64,000 bases of DNA from Gammaproteobacteria bacterium (GCA_002706685.1 PALV01000012.1:32577-96576), one strand, 5' to 3'. Shown: positions 9,094-18,658, counted from the first letter of the stretch. Translations and numbers: made by a program. Notes: generated by a model not told the origin, from the sequence alone.

Positions 9094-9862
9094 CGCGTTC
9101 CAATCCCTGAAGATGTAGGTTTCTCATAAAGATATATGGGTCCTGGCTTTCATCCCTGATATCAAAATAGGTCTCAGCAAACGGTGCGTACTGCTGGAAG
9201 TTGTCGAAGATTCTGACTGCGAGCCCCTCTGGATTATCCATCGTGTACTGAATGGGATTGAGCATCGAATCAAACATGGTCCCGCCACCATCACGCAGGT
9301 TTGAAGGACCGATAAATGGCAGCACCAGGTATATTCCGTAGCCTGCGCCGTAACCCTCAAGCGTATCACCTGCACTGGGTGTTCTTTTCTCAAGCTCGAA
9401 CCGTGTCGTGGCCGGATCCATGAACCCCAGTACGCCGATCGTCGTGTTTATCAAAAACCGGCCCACATCCGTGCCTGCTTCGCGTGGTTTTCCCTGCAGC
9501 AGATGATTGACGAGATAAATTGGTGTTTTCAGGTTATGGAAAAAATTGCCTATGCCGGTCCGCACTGGCGGCGGTACAGAAGTGCGATAGGCTCTGGCGG
9601 CAGGTGTAATGACATACCGGTAGGAAACATCATTAAACGCAAAGATAGCCCGATTGAGTGGCTGCAGCGGGTCGCGGTACTCTGCTACGGCAACGATGGC
9701 CGGACTTTCTGCCTCCTCTTCGGTAATCTCCGATTCGTCCCTGACTCCGACCACATTTGGTTCTATATCGTTTGGGTCGATTGGTGGCTGCTGCGCGAGA
9801 GCGCTCCCTGCACCGACCCATCCAATCAAAAACACGGTAAGTACTGCACGTTTTCTATCCAT
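9071..9862 (-). CDS. mlaA: MlaA/VacJ-family outer-membrane lipid transport protein, no lipobox
   Basis: 263 aa. The MlaA signature is clear: YRDPLQPLNRAIFAFND near 65-80, then FFHNLKTPIYLVNHLLQG and GRFLINTTIGVLGFMDPA. MlaA forms a ring in the outer membrane that removes misplaced phospholipids. The N-terminus (MDRKRAVLTVF...SALAQQ) reads as an ordinary signal peptide cut after ALA. No cysteine is available for lipidation, unlike the classical lipoprotein. First gene of a two-gene unit with the overlapping RND exporter; no mlaBCDEF genes are in the window. Confidence 0.85.
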   Translation of the reverse strand: MDRKRAVLTVFLIGWVGAGSALAQQPPIDPNDIEPNVVGVRDESEITEEEAESPAIVAVAEYRDPLQPLNRAIFAFNDVSYRYVITPAARAYRTSVPPPVRTGIGNFFHNLKTPIYLVNHLLQGKPREAGTDVGRFLINTTIGVLGFMDPATTRFELEKRTPSAGDTLEGYGAGYGIYLVLPFIGPSNLRDGGGTMFDSMLNPIQYTMDNPEGLAVRIFDNFQQYAPFAETYFDIRDESQDPYIFMRNLHLQGLERDAAYAEE

Positions 9863-9913
9863 AAATAACCCAGTAGAATGCCCCGTGACTGAATACTTGA
9901 GAAGGAAACCACG

Positions 9914-10726
9914 ATGTCATGTCGTTTACAAGACAAAGTCGCCATTATCACTGGAGCTACCAGTGGCATCGGCGAAGCAACTGCACGGATTTTTGCGGCA
10001 CACGGTGCGCAACTGGTAATTGCCGGGCGCAGCAAAGAGCGTGGAGAAGCGCTGGTTGAAAGTCTTACGGAACAATATGGCGCACGGTTCATGTTCCATG
10101 CCGTGGATGTCAGCCGCGAGGCCGAGATGGCTGGATTGGTAGATGCCTGCCTGGCAAAATTTGGTCGGCTTGACTGCCTGTTTAACAATGCAGGTGCGGG
10201 CGAGCGCAGCTCAGTCGAGTCGGTTACAGAAGAGGAGTTCGATCGCGTGATGCGACTGCTGGTCGGCAGTGTCACTTTTGGCATAAAACACGCAGCCCGG
10301 GTCATGAAATCCAGCGGCGGTGGCAGCATTATCAACAATGCCAGTATCGCTGCTCACCGAATCAACCAGGGCGGCTATCTTTACTCGGGCGCCAAGGCCG
10401 CCGTATCTCACCTGACCCGGTTGGCCGGCGTGGAACTGGGACCTCACAATATTCGCGTCAATGCCATATCTCCCGGCGCAATTGCCACACCTATTTTCTG
10501 GGGTGGCTCGTCACGCGCGGAAACGCTGAGTGATGATGAGAACGCTGGCAAGATGGCCAAACTGCAGGGCAATCTCGCCAAAGCAACGCCGACCCCGCGT
10601 TCCGGCTTGCCGGAGGACATTGCCTACACTGCTCTGTTTCTGGCCAGCGATGAAGGCAGCTATATCAACTGCCAGGACATCGTTGTTGATGGTGGTCGTA
10701 CCGCCATGTTCAACGAGCGCTCCTGA
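9914..10726 (+). CDS. Short-chain dehydrogenase/reductase
   Basis: 270 aa. Classical SDR: cofactor motif TGATSGIG (13-20), NNAG near 91-94, catalytic Ser144, Tyr157 and Lys161 (YSGAK). A basic residue (R39) after the second strand suggests NADP(H) preference, which is inference. The substrate is not predictable. AGAAGG lies just before the start. Its stop overlaps the start of the next gene by one base, so SDR, GDT1-type transporter and hrpB form a run of overlapping genes. Confidence 0.85.
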   Translation: MSCRLQDKVAIITGATSGIGEATARIFAAHGAQLVIAGRSKERGEALVESLTEQYGARFMFHAVDVSREAEMAGLVDACLAKFGRLDCLFNNAGAGERSSVESVTEEEFDRVMRLLVGSVTFGIKHAARVMKSSGGGSIINNASIAAHRINQGGYLYSGAKAAVSHLTRLAGVELGPHNIRVNAISPGAIATPIFWGGSSRAETLSDDENAGKMAKLQGNLAKATPTPRSGLPEDIAYTALFLASDEGSYINCQDIVVDGGRTAMFNERS

Positions 10727-11301
10727 TGGATGCGTTTTTGGTGTCCACCGGACTGGTGACGCTGGCTGAAATCGGTGATCGAACTCAATTGCTGGCGTTC
10801 CTGCTGGCAGCGCGTTTTCGCCGTCCGGCACCCATCATTCTGGCAATTTTGCTGGCAACGCTTGCCAATCATGGTGTCGCCGGACTGATAGGCAGCTGGC
10901 TGAATGCGCTGCTGGAACCCCAGGCATTGCGTTGGGTCCTCGGTGTGTCATTTATTGCCATGGCGGTATGGGTGCTGATCCCGGACTCTCTGGAAGATAC
11001 CAAAACCAAAACGACTTCATTTGGCGTTTTTGGTACTACCTTCATCACTTTTTTCCTGGCTGAGATAGGTGACAAGACACAAATCGCCACCGTTGCCCTG
11101 GCTGCGCAGTACGAAGCGCTCGTCTGGGTTGTGCTGGGCACCACACTGGGCATGATGATCGCCAACATCCCTGCTGTTTATGTTGGCGACAAGCTGGCTG
11201 ACCGCCTGCCCGTGAGAGCCATACACATCGTCGCGGCCATCATCTTCGCTGCACTGGGTATCGCCACTTTGCTGGGCGCAGGTGCAAGGCTGGGAATTTG
11301 A
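10726..11301 (+). CDS. GDT1/TMEM165 (UPF0016) family cation exporter
   Basis: 191 aa, six predicted membrane helices in two repeats. Each repeat carries the ExGD[KR]T signature: EIGDRT at 15-20 and EIGDKT at 113-118. Bacterial relatives such as MneA export manganese, and eukaryotic ones move Mn/Ca into the Golgi. Mn(II) export here is inference from the family. Start overlaps the SDR stop, and the stop overlaps the hrpB start (TGATG). No manganese riboswitch is evident upstream, as expected for an internal operon gene. Confidence 0.85.
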   Translation: MDAFLVSTGLVTLAEIGDRTQLLAFLLAARFRRPAPIILAILLATLANHGVAGLIGSWLNALLEPQALRWVLGVSFIAMAVWVLIPDSLEDTKTKTTSFGVFGTTFITFFLAEIGDKTQIATVALAAQYEALVWVVLGTTLGMMIANIPAVYVGDKLADRLPVRAIHIVAAIIFAALGIATLLGAGARLGI

Positions 11302-13793
11302 TGTCCGGCACGCTGCCGATTGAAACAGTCCTGCCAGCGCTACGGTCAGCCGTGGCAGCGAATGCAAATTGCCTGCTGGTTGCGCAGCCCGGCGCGGGCA
11401 AGACGACTCGCGTGCCACTGGCTCTGCTGGAAGATACACCACCTGGCGGTCGATGGCTGTTACTGGAGCCGCGTCGAGTTGCGGCACGGCTCGCTGCAGC
11501 GTTTTTGGCAGATCAACTCGGCGAATCCGTCGGCAACACTGTTGGCTACCGCGTCAGGGGCGACAGCAAAACCAGCTCCCAGACACGCCTGGAAGTGGTC
11601 ACCCAGGGCATTTTGATCCGCATGCTGCAGGACGACCCCACCCTCAGCGACGTAACTGGCGTCATTTTTGATGAGTTTCATGAGCGCAGCCTGGATGCGG
11701 ATCTGGGACTGACCTTGATGATTGAAGCGCAACAGGTGCTGCGCGAGGACCTGAAAATCCTGATCATGTCGGCAACGCTGGACACCCGAGCGCTGCTGGA
11801 TCTGCTCGGCCCCGAGACACCACTCATCGAGTGCCCTGGACGGCAATGGCCAGTAACAACCTTCTACCGCAATGCCTCACTACAAACGCCACCAGTCACG
11901 CACCAGGCTAATGTGATCATAGAAGCTCTGGCCGCGCATGACGGCGACATTTTGGTGTTCCTGCCTGGTCAACGCGAAATCCGCGAGTTGCATAATGCGC
12001 TGGCCAGCAGGCTTGCTGAAGGAATCGAAGTCAGCCCCTTGTACGGGCAGCTTCCGCTTGCCCAACAACAGGAAGTATTAAGCGCCAGCCGCCAAAGCTG
12101 CAGAAGAATAATTCTATCTACTGCGATTGCCGAATCCAGTGTGACGGTCCCCGGTGTAAGAATTGTCGTCGATAGCGGCCGCGAGCGAGTGCCAATCTAT
12201 CAGCCCCGCAGTGGTCTGACACGGTTGACTACCCGGCTGGTCAATCGTGCCAGTGCCGACCAGCGCCGAGGTCGCGCGGGGCGTGAAGCGGCGGGATTCT
12301 GTTACCGGCTGTGGTCAGAGGAGACGGTATTGGCCTCGCACCGAGAGCCTGAAATCCAGCAGTCTGATCTCGCCGGACTGGTGTTTGAACTGGCCCGCTG
12401 GGGTGCCGGCGACCCAGACAGTCTGAGCTGGGTGACACCCCCTCCTCCCGGCGCTTTCAGAAGCAGCCAGGAACAATTGCAGATGCTCGAGTTACTGCAG
12501 CATCAGGATGCCAGTCAACTGACCCCACTGGGCAGGCAGTGTGCGCGCTGGCCGACACATCCAAGACTTGCGCGCCTGCTGGAGTTCGCTGACAAACAGG
12601 ACAGTCTCGACTATAAGGGGGTCGCCTGCTGGTTGCTGTCCTGGCTGGAGGAACGGCCAGAGTCATCGGAACCTGATGCGCTGGGCGCCCTGACAGCGAT
12701 GATCAAGGCTGGTCAATCTGCTGGACATCGGCAGCGGCGACTGGAGCAGACGGCCAGACAATGGGCGCAGCGGCTGCGAATCAGCTTGCCTCAGCCCAAT
12801 ATGACAACCATGCAATCGGTGGCGCCGATGTTACTGCTGCAGGCGTATCCAGACCGGATAGCTCTTAGTCAGGGTGAAGGTCGATACAAATTATTCTCCG
12901 GGGGCCAGGCCAGTCTGCCGCAGCAGCACCCTCTCAGCCAGTCGCTTTTGCTACTGGCTCTGGAGCTGGATGGACAACCATCCAATGCACGAATATTCAG
13001 TGCGGTTTCGCTACCTGAAGCGACGTTAGCCCACCAGTATCCTGAATCGATGCACTGGGTGCCGCAGGCATTCTGGGATCAGTCAGCCGAGAGGCTGGTA
13101 GCCAACGAGTGTCGCCGCCTGAGGCTTGGCCACCGTGAACTCACCCTGGCGACTCGGCCCGGCACTGTCAGCATCAGCTCTTTGCCTGCTGACACTGTTG
13201 CAAATGCATTGCTGCAGGGGCTGCGCCGACGAGGATTCCTGCGCTGGTCGGATGCAGACCGCCAGTTACTGGGCCGGTTGAGACTGTTGCACAACACAGT
13301 GGGCGATCCCTGGCCAGAGGTAGAAGAGACTCTCTTGCTCGAATCCCTTGAGCAATGGTTGGCGCCGCATGTTGTCGGCCTGCATCGGCTGGATCAGGTA
13401 GATCGTCTGCCATTGGGAAAAATACTGCTGGAGAGCCTGGACTGGTCGCTACAGGATGCTCTAAATAAGTTAACACCCACTCACATCAAAGTGCCAAGCG
13501 GATCGAACATCAGCATCGACTACAGTGGGGACGAGCCGATACTGGCAGTCAAGCTTCAGGAGATGTTCGGTCAGGGCGAAACGCCCGCCATCGTGGCAGG
13601 CAGAGTACCGCTACTGGTTCATTTGCTGTCTCCGGCGCGGCGCCCGGTTCAGGTGACACGGGACCTCGCCGGTTTCTGGCAGACCAGCTATTTTGATGTA
13701 CGCAAGGACCTGAGAGGCCGTTACCCCAAACATCCCTGGCCAGAGGATCCAGCCAGCGCTGTCGCGACTGCAAAAACCAAACCGCGCCAGTAG
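11301..13793 (+). CDS. hrpB: ATP-dependent RNA helicase HrpB
   Basis: 830 aa from the ATG at 11301; a TTG one codon earlier is open but the ATG is preferred. Walker A GAGKTT (31-36), DEFHER as the DEAH-box (124-129), SAT motif III (ILIMSATLDTR), and QRRGRAGR as motif VI. The HrpB-specific C-terminal region is present. It is an SF2 DEAH/RHA-type RNA helicase; in E. coli HrpB is dispensable and its RNA targets are poorly known. It is translated from a start that overlaps the GDT1 gene stop. Confidence 0.9.
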   Translation: MSGTLPIETVLPALRSAVAANANCLLVAQPGAGKTTRVPLALLEDTPPGGRWLLLEPRRVAARLAAAFLADQLGESVGNTVGYRVRGDSKTSSQTRLEVVTQGILIRMLQDDPTLSDVTGVIFDEFHERSLDADLGLTLMIEAQQVLREDLKILIMSATLDTRALLDLLGPETPLIECPGRQWPVTTFYRNASLQTPPVTHQANVIIEALAAHDGDILVFLPGQREIRELHNALASRLAEGIEVSPLYGQLPLAQQQEVLSASRQSCRRIILSTAIAESSVTVPGVRIVVDSGRERVPIYQPRSGLTRLTTRLVNRASADQRRGRAGREAAGFCYRLWSEETVLASHREPEIQQSDLAGLVFELARWGAGDPDSLSWVTPPPPGAFRSSQEQLQMLELLQHQDASQLTPLGRQCARWPTHPRLARLLEFADKQDSLDYKGVACWLLSWLEERPESSEPDALGALTAMIKAGQSAGHRQRRLEQTARQWAQRLRISLPQPNMTTMQSVAPMLLLQAYPDRIALSQGEGRYKLFSGGQASLPQQHPLSQSLLLLALELDGQPSNARIFSAVSLPEATLAHQYPESMHWVPQAFWDQSAERLVANECRRLRLGHRELTLATRPGTVSISSLPADTVANALLQGLRRRGFLRWSDADRQLLGRLRLLHNTVGDPWPEVEETLLLESLEQWLAPHVVGLHRLDQVDRLPLGKILLESLDWSLQDALNKLTPTHIKVPSGSNISIDYSGDEPILAVKLQEMFGQGETPAIVAGRVPLLVHLLSPARRPVQVTRDLAGFWQTSYFDVRKDLRGRYPKHPWPEDPASAVATAKTKPRQ

Positions 13794-13850
13794 TAGCGCC
13801 ATGCCCCTATGCGTAACAGGGCGGAGAGCCAGGCTCCCCGCCTCGGAAGA

Positions 13851-14621
13851 TCAGTTGTTGTTCAACAGGCGGTCTCGCAGGCTACGTACCGCATCTTCCA
13901 CCTGTTCCAGTTGGTCGGCGGCTTCCGATCGCAGATCGTCGACCGCTTCTGAAGCACGCTGCTGTAGTTCTCCTTCCAGTGCGCCTGAAGCAATCGCGGA
14001 GCTCAGCGCCGCCGCCGCATTGCGGGCCAACTGGGCTATCAACGGTCGCGAAATCTGTGTGGCCAGTTCATCCGGTGTGCCCTGAACGCCGGTCACCAGG
14101 ACATTGCCCAGATTGATGTCGACGGCTCTGCTGACCTGGGCGGATTGCAATGAGCCCTGGATGCCATTAACACTGATTTCGTCGATTGCAATCACTGGCA
14201 GGGGGCCGGCGGGCTCCTGTGTTTCGGCCGCTGGCGGGAACTGGTCCATGATCGCATTGAGATTACCGCGGGTACCCTGCAGCTCGTACAGCACATAGGG
14301 ATTGACCGAGCGGATACTGGTGATCCGGATAACATCACTGTTAAGGCTGGCAATATCGATCGCGACACTTAACTCATCAACACGAATCATATCCTGGTCG
14401 CTGTAGCCAGGCGGATTGGCGACCGAAAACCCATAGAGGCTGGCGGTGCCAGCGCGGAGGTCGATGGCAACCGACTCCAGTCGTACCGGCGTACCAAGCG
14501 CATCGGTGCCTGCGCTTTCCACCGCTCGTTTGACGATACTGTCCAGATTACTGACCAACAGCATCATCCCTGCCCCGATAATCACGGCCAATGCCAACAG
14601 TCCTACCAGTAGTTTTTTCAT
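13851..14621 (-). CDS. AsmA/DUF748-like membrane-anchored protein
   Basis: 256 aa from ATG 14621, chosen because AAGGAG precedes it; a longer frame reaches 14684 without such a site. One N-terminal membrane helix (MKKLLVGLLALAVIIGAG...) leads into an AsmA-like repeat region (VRLESVAIDLRAGTASLYGFSVANPPGY). The C-terminus (about 190-256) is helical and coiled-coil-like. AsmA-type proteins act at the envelope, several in lipid movement; no specific function can be assigned. Convergent with hrpB. Confidence 0.65.
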   Translation of the reverse strand: MKKLLVGLLALAVIIGAGMMLLVSNLDSIVKRAVESAGTDALGTPVRLESVAIDLRAGTASLYGFSVANPPGYSDQDMIRVDELSVAIDIASLNSDVIRITSIRSVNPYVLYELQGTRGNLNAIMDQFPPAAETQEPAGPLPVIAIDEISVNGIQGSLQSAQVSRAVDINLGNVLVTGVQGTPDELATQISRPLIAQLARNAAAALSSAIASGALEGELQQRASEAVDDLRSEAADQLEQVEDAVRSLRDRLLNNN

Positions 14622-14818
14622 CAATGAAACTCCTTTTTGTCTAACCCGGTCATGCATACAGCAATTAACCGGCGTTTTACTCAACTATGGGCACCTGGAG
14701 CCGGTGCGTCAAGTTTGCCGTCATCGCCCGTTACGGCGGGCTTTGCGCTGCTGAATGCTTTGCATTAGCATGTGTCAGGTTCGTCACGGTGCAGGCCTTC
14801 CAACTCAGGAGAAAAATA

Positions 14819-15694
14819 ATGTGTGACCAGCATACCCTCGAAGACGATATTTTATTCATGCGTAAAAAGGGTCAGTTGTCCCGACGTCAATTTGGCAAAC
14901 TGACTGCTGGCGCTGCGCTGGCTGCCATGCTGCCACCGGTACTCAATGCTCAGGACGTAACCGAATCTGACGTCATGATTGAAACACCTGATGGTATGGC
15001 CGACTGCTATTTTGTCCACCCGTCCAGCGGCAGCCACGCTGCAGTCCTGATGTGGCCTGACATTCTGGGCCTGCGCCCAGCCTTCCGTGAAATGGGTAAA
15101 CGGCTGGCCCAGTCGGGTTATTCCGTACTGGTCGTTAACCCCTTCTATCGCAGCGCACCGTCGCCAGTCGTCGGCGAGGGTGCGAGCTTTCAGGATCCGG
15201 CTATCCGCGAGATTGTTCTGCCGATGGCAGGTCAATTGAATGCACGTACTCACGTTACTGATGCAGAAACCTTTGTCGCCTGGCTCGATCAGCAGTCTGC
15301 TGTGGATACCGGCCGCAAGATTGGCACCATGGGATACTGCATGGGCGGCCCGATTGTCATGCGCACGGCTGCCGCTTTGCCTGACCGTATCGGCGCGGGC
15401 GGTTCATTCCATGGTGGCGGGCTTGTTACCGACAATCCCGATAGTCCGCACCTGGGCATTCCAAACATGGATGCTCACATGCTCATTGCGGTCGCCGAGA
15501 ATGACGACGAACGTGATCCGCAATCCAAAGAAGTGCTGCGCGAAGCCTTTGCTGCTGCAAATGTGCCCGCAGAGATCGAAGTATACGAAGATGCCATGCA
15601 TGGCTGGTGTGTAATTGATTCGGCGGTATACCATCAGGAACAGGCCGAGAGAGCCTGGAGCCGTATGCTCGCCATATTTGAAACGGCGCTGTAA
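14819..15694 (+). CDS. Tat-exported dienelactone hydrolase family protein
   Basis: 291 aa. I use ATG 14819 because CAGGAGAA lies just upstream; an upstream extension of 44 codons looks non-coding. The twin-arginine motif SRRQFGKL is followed by a hydrophobic stretch and a cleavage-like LNAQD, so folded export by Tat is likely. The alpha/beta-hydrolase fold has GYCMGG with the nucleophilic cysteine of dienelactone hydrolases and a DAMHGW near the end with the catalytic histidine. The actual substrate is unknown. The beta-propeller gene follows 58 bp downstream. Confidence 0.8.
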   Translation: MCDQHTLEDDILFMRKKGQLSRRQFGKLTAGAALAAMLPPVLNAQDVTESDVMIETPDGMADCYFVHPSSGSHAAVLMWPDILGLRPAFREMGKRLAQSGYSVLVVNPFYRSAPSPVVGEGASFQDPAIREIVLPMAGQLNARTHVTDAETFVAWLDQQSAVDTGRKIGTMGYCMGGPIVMRTAAALPDRIGAGGSFHGGGLVTDNPDSPHLGIPNMDAHMLIAVAENDDERDPQSKEVLREAFAAANVPAEIEVYEDAMHGWCVIDSAVYHQEQAERAWSRMLAIFETAL

Positions 15695-15752
15695 CGGCGT
15701 CCTGAATCGCGTGGCACAGCCCCGCAACCCAGAGAAAAGGAGAAATCAGCAA

Positions 15753-16898
15753 ATGAACAAACGCAGCCTGTTAACAGGTTTGGTGGCCGGCTCTCTGCTG
15801 GCTGTGGCCGCCCCGGCAGTCCTGGCTCAACCGGGCGCGACTGGTCCCGAGGAACACGCCGATGTGGCCCCGATCAATAATCTGCCCAACCCATACGAGA
15901 CAATGCGCGACTGGGGTACGCTGCCCGACGGACGCAGCTGGGGTTCAGTCAGTGCAGTCCATGTAGATGTCGACGGCGTTCACATCTGGGCTGGCGATCG
16001 CTGTGGAACTAACTCATGCGCGCTGTCAGATGTCGATCCGATTGTGAAACTCGACCAGAACGGTAACGTGGTGCAGAGTTTCGGTGCCGGATTGATTGTC
16101 TGGCCACACGGTATCGAAGTGGATCAGGAAGGCAATGTCTGGATTGCCGACGCACGCCTGCCCAATGCACAGGAACTGGCCGAGAATCCCAATATTTCAG
16201 GTGGCAACCAGGTCATCAAGTTCAGCCCTGAAGGGGAAGTGCTGATGGTGCTGGGTACGCCCGGCGAAACTGGCAACCCGCCCACCCACTTTACTGAGCC
16301 CAATGATGTACTGGTGGCACCCGATGGGCACATTTTTGTGGCTGAGACACACAGTGCACAGTTTATGGATGAAGAAGGCCCGCGCGCCCTGAGCCGCATC
16401 TCCAAGTTTGCACCTGATGGTACATTCGTGAAGAGCTGGGGCACCTGGGGCTACGGTGAAGGTGAGATGAGATCACCACACGCGCTGGCGATGGACTCTC
16501 AAGGCCGCATTTTTGTAGCGGATCGTGGCAACCGCCGTATCCAGATTTTCGATCAGGACGGCAATCACCTGGACACCTGGTATCAGTTCAGCCGCATCAG
16601 CGGCATGTTCATCGACGAGAACGACGTGCTGTACGCCATCGATTCCGAGTCTGATGCCAACTACAACCCGGGCTGGCGCAAAGGTCTGCGTATCGGCAGT
16701 GCTCGCACTGGCGAGGTCTGGTACTACATCCCGGAGCATATGTCCGAGCGTCCTACCGGCATGGGTGGCATTGGTGCCATGGGTGAAGGTGTGACCGTTG
16801 ATCGAAACGGCAATATCTACGCTGGCGAAGTAGGACCGGTGCAGGGTATGACCAAGTTTGTGCCCCGTCTGCTGCCTGACAACTTCCCGCAGCACTGA
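15753..16898 (+). CDS. Exported NHL-repeat beta-propeller protein
   Basis: 381 aa from ATG 15753, with AAAAGGAG upstream. The signal peptide ends in VLAQP. The body holds several NHL-type repeats of the form P-H-G-I-x-V-D-x-x-G-N-V-W-I-A-D, as in peptidyl-glycine alpha-amidating lyase-like and SMP-30-like propellers. A CGTNSC near the N-terminus could form a disulfide. The function is unknown; periplasmic location follows from the leader. Two terminators in tandem follow (16908-16940 and 16973-17005). Confidence 0.75.
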   Translation: MNKRSLLTGLVAGSLLAVAAPAVLAQPGATGPEEHADVAPINNLPNPYETMRDWGTLPDGRSWGSVSAVHVDVDGVHIWAGDRCGTNSCALSDVDPIVKLDQNGNVVQSFGAGLIVWPHGIEVDQEGNVWIADARLPNAQELAENPNISGGNQVIKFSPEGEVLMVLGTPGETGNPPTHFTEPNDVLVAPDGHIFVAETHSAQFMDEEGPRALSRISKFAPDGTFVKSWGTWGYGEGEMRSPHALAMDSQGRIFVADRGNRRIQIFDQDGNHLDTWYQFSRISGMFIDENDVLYAIDSESDANYNPGWRKGLRIGSARTGEVWYYIPEHMSERPTGMGGIGAMGEGVTVDRNGNIYAGEVGPVQGMTKFVPRLLPDNFPQH

Positions 16899-16907
16899 TT
16901 GATAATA

Positions 16908-16940
16908 GCCCGGTCTGGCTCTGCAAGGCCGGGCATTTTT
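16908..16940 (+). terminator. Terminator 1 after the beta-propeller gene
   Basis: GC-rich 6-bp core stem GCCCGG (16908-16913) with CCGGGC (16929-16934), followed by ATTTTT. It lies 9 bp after the stop codon. Confidence 0.65.
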
Positions 16941-16972
16941 AATCGTTTGATCCAGCAATAGTCTGATAAAGA

Positions 16973-17005
16973 GCGGTATCTCCCGATGGAGACGCCGCTT
17001 TTTTT
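16973..17005 (+). terminator. Terminator 2, in tandem
   Basis: An 11-bp stem with one mismatch and one G-U pair (16973-16983 with 16988-16998), loop CGAT, then seven T. The second terminator shields the convergent LysE gene, whose stop codon starts in the T run. Confidence 0.75.
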
Positions 17006-17678
17006 ATTCCAGTAGATCCATAATCACCGGGACCATGGACAGCACCAGCAAGCCCGCCATCACATAATTGAACTGCCGCAGGCGCTTCGGATCGGACAGC
17101 ATGGCCTGCAATCCCAGACCAAAGAACAGCCAGGTGAGCGCGCTTGGCACGGCTGCAGTAATAAAAATCAGTGCCAGGTTGATCACCTGCAGATAGATGT
17201 TCCCTTCGATTGTTGTGAAGGCGGCAATGGCGCCGGTAGCCATCACCCAGGCCTTGGGGTTGACCCATTGAAAGGCGGCAGACTGAAGAAAGGTCAAAGG
17301 CTTGATGTCGCGCGCCCGCTCTGGCTCGCCCGATCGGGCAATGCGCCAGGCCAGGTACAAAAGATACACAATGCCTATGATGCTGATGATTTCGTGCAAT
17401 TGAGGAGATTGCTGGAATACCGTGCCCAACCCGAACCCAATAGCCAGAAACATGGCCGGAAAACCGATACACACACCCAGCAGAAGCGGCACGCTGCGCC
17501 GAAAACCAAAGTTGACGCCCGAGCTCATCAACATGACATTGTTGGGACCGGGGGTGATGGCGGCTGCCAGGGCAAACAGAAACACAGAAACGATGAATTG
17601 CGTAGTAATGACGATGATACCTGTATCGAGGCGGCCAGTATCAAGTAAACTGGGCCGAACGTTTGGCACAGTATACAA
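17004..17678 (-). CDS. LysE/RhtB family amino-acid exporter
   Basis: Up to 224 aa. The family signature ITPGPNNVMLMSSG is near the N-terminus, and about six hydrophobic segments follow. Members export basic or neutral amino acids. The start is uncertain: the longest frame begins with TTG at 17678, GTG at 17669 is an alternative, and family alignment from memory would put the start close to residue 25, where only an ATT (17606) is present. TATACT at 17675-17670 on this strand would be a good -10 box and would exclude the two upstream starts. It is divergent from the gene at 17705. Confidence 0.75.
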   Translation of the reverse strand: MYTVPNVRPSLLDTGRLDTGIIVITTQFIVSVFLFALAAAITPGPNNVMLMSSGVNFGFRRSVPLLLGVCIGFPAMFLAIGFGLGTVFQQSPQLHEIISIIGIVYLLYLAWRIARSGEPERARDIKPLTFLQSAAFQWVNPKAWVMATGAIAAFTTIEGNIYLQVINLALIFITAAVPSALTWLFFGLGLQAMLSDPKRLRQFNYVMAGLLVLSMVPVIMDLLE

Positions 17679-17704
17679 ACTGTCCTGTTTAAGGAGAAAC
17701 GCTT

Positions 17705-18628
17705 ATGAGTTTTCGTACCATTTTTAGTGTGCTTGCAATAGCGGCCAGTTCAGCGGTCGTCGCACAAACCGGGTCTTTTCAGGCTGGAGAGCCCCTGGGT
17801 ACAGTCAATCAGGCCGGTCAGGCCACGCCGATGTCCAGCAACGTCAAAGTCTTTGGCAGCTTCCGCTTTGCCGAGAGCTGTACCTTTGATCCAGAGCGAA
17901 ATCTGATTCTGGCCATGAACGCCGGCGTTTCAGAAGACATGCAGCCAAATGACGGCTATGTTTCGCTGATCAATCCCGATGGCAGCGTGCACACTGCAAA
18001 GTGGATTGGCAATGATCGCAACGGTCTGACACTGAACCATCCTCTGGGCAGCGCGATTCGAAATGGCGTGCTGTATGTGGCAGATATGGATCACGTGCGC
18101 ACGTTTGATCTGGCCAGTGGTCAGCCCCTCGAGGCCTTCTCTGTTGCAGAAGCCGGCGCCAGCATGCTCAACGGCATTGGTGTGACGGAAGACGGCACGA
18201 TTTACGCCTCCAACACCCGTGATCCACAGCGCGTCTATCGTATTACGGCGGATGGCGACGCTTCTGTGTTTATTGATGGCAGCCCGCTGATGGCACCCAA
18301 TGGCGTGGCGATCGACAATGATGGCAATATTGTTGTCATCAATATCGGCAACAACCATGTGATGACATTCGCCCCCTCTGGCGAACTTCTGCAGACTGAA
18401 TATGCCGTGGAAGCCGGCAATGACGGTGTGATAGTGACTGAGGATGGCACCAAGTACGTCAGCAGTGTGCGATTCGGCAGCATTTCCCGTATTCGTCCGG
18501 GCGAAGAGGCTGAGGTGATTGCGCAGGGCATCCCGAGTGCCGCTTCAATCTGCTACGACTCTGTGCAAAACCAGATCATCATTCCGATGAACAACAACAA
18601 CGCGCTGGGCATACTGCCGCTGGACTGA
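17705..18628 (+). CDS. Exported SMP-30/NHL-like beta-propeller protein
   Basis: 307 aa. AAGGAG (17691-17696) precedes the ATG. The signal peptide ends in VVAQT. Repeats such as LNGIGVTEDGTIYASN and PNGVAIDNDGNIVVIN show a propeller of the SMP-30/gluconolactonase or NHL type. I cannot confirm the metal-binding residues of gluconolactonase. It is a second exported propeller about 2 kb from the first and of similar type; they may be related by duplication, but overall similarity looks low. Confidence 0.7.
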   Translation: MSFRTIFSVLAIAASSAVVAQTGSFQAGEPLGTVNQAGQATPMSSNVKVFGSFRFAESCTFDPERNLILAMNAGVSEDMQPNDGYVSLINPDGSVHTAKWIGNDRNGLTLNHPLGSAIRNGVLYVADMDHVRTFDLASGQPLEAFSVAEAGASMLNGIGVTEDGTIYASNTRDPQRVYRITADGDASVFIDGSPLMAPNGVAIDNDGNIVVINIGNNHVMTFAPSGELLQTEYAVEAGNDGVIVTEDGTKYVSSVRFGSISRIRPGEEAEVIAQGIPSAASICYDSVQNQIIIPMNNNNALGILPLD

Positions 18629-18658
18629 AGCAGTCTGGTGGTCACATTGCCATCTGAC

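Noticed and set aside
13794..13850. Imperfect GC-rich hairpin between hrpB and the AsmA-like gene as a terminator
   Set aside because: Mismatched stem and no T run on either side.
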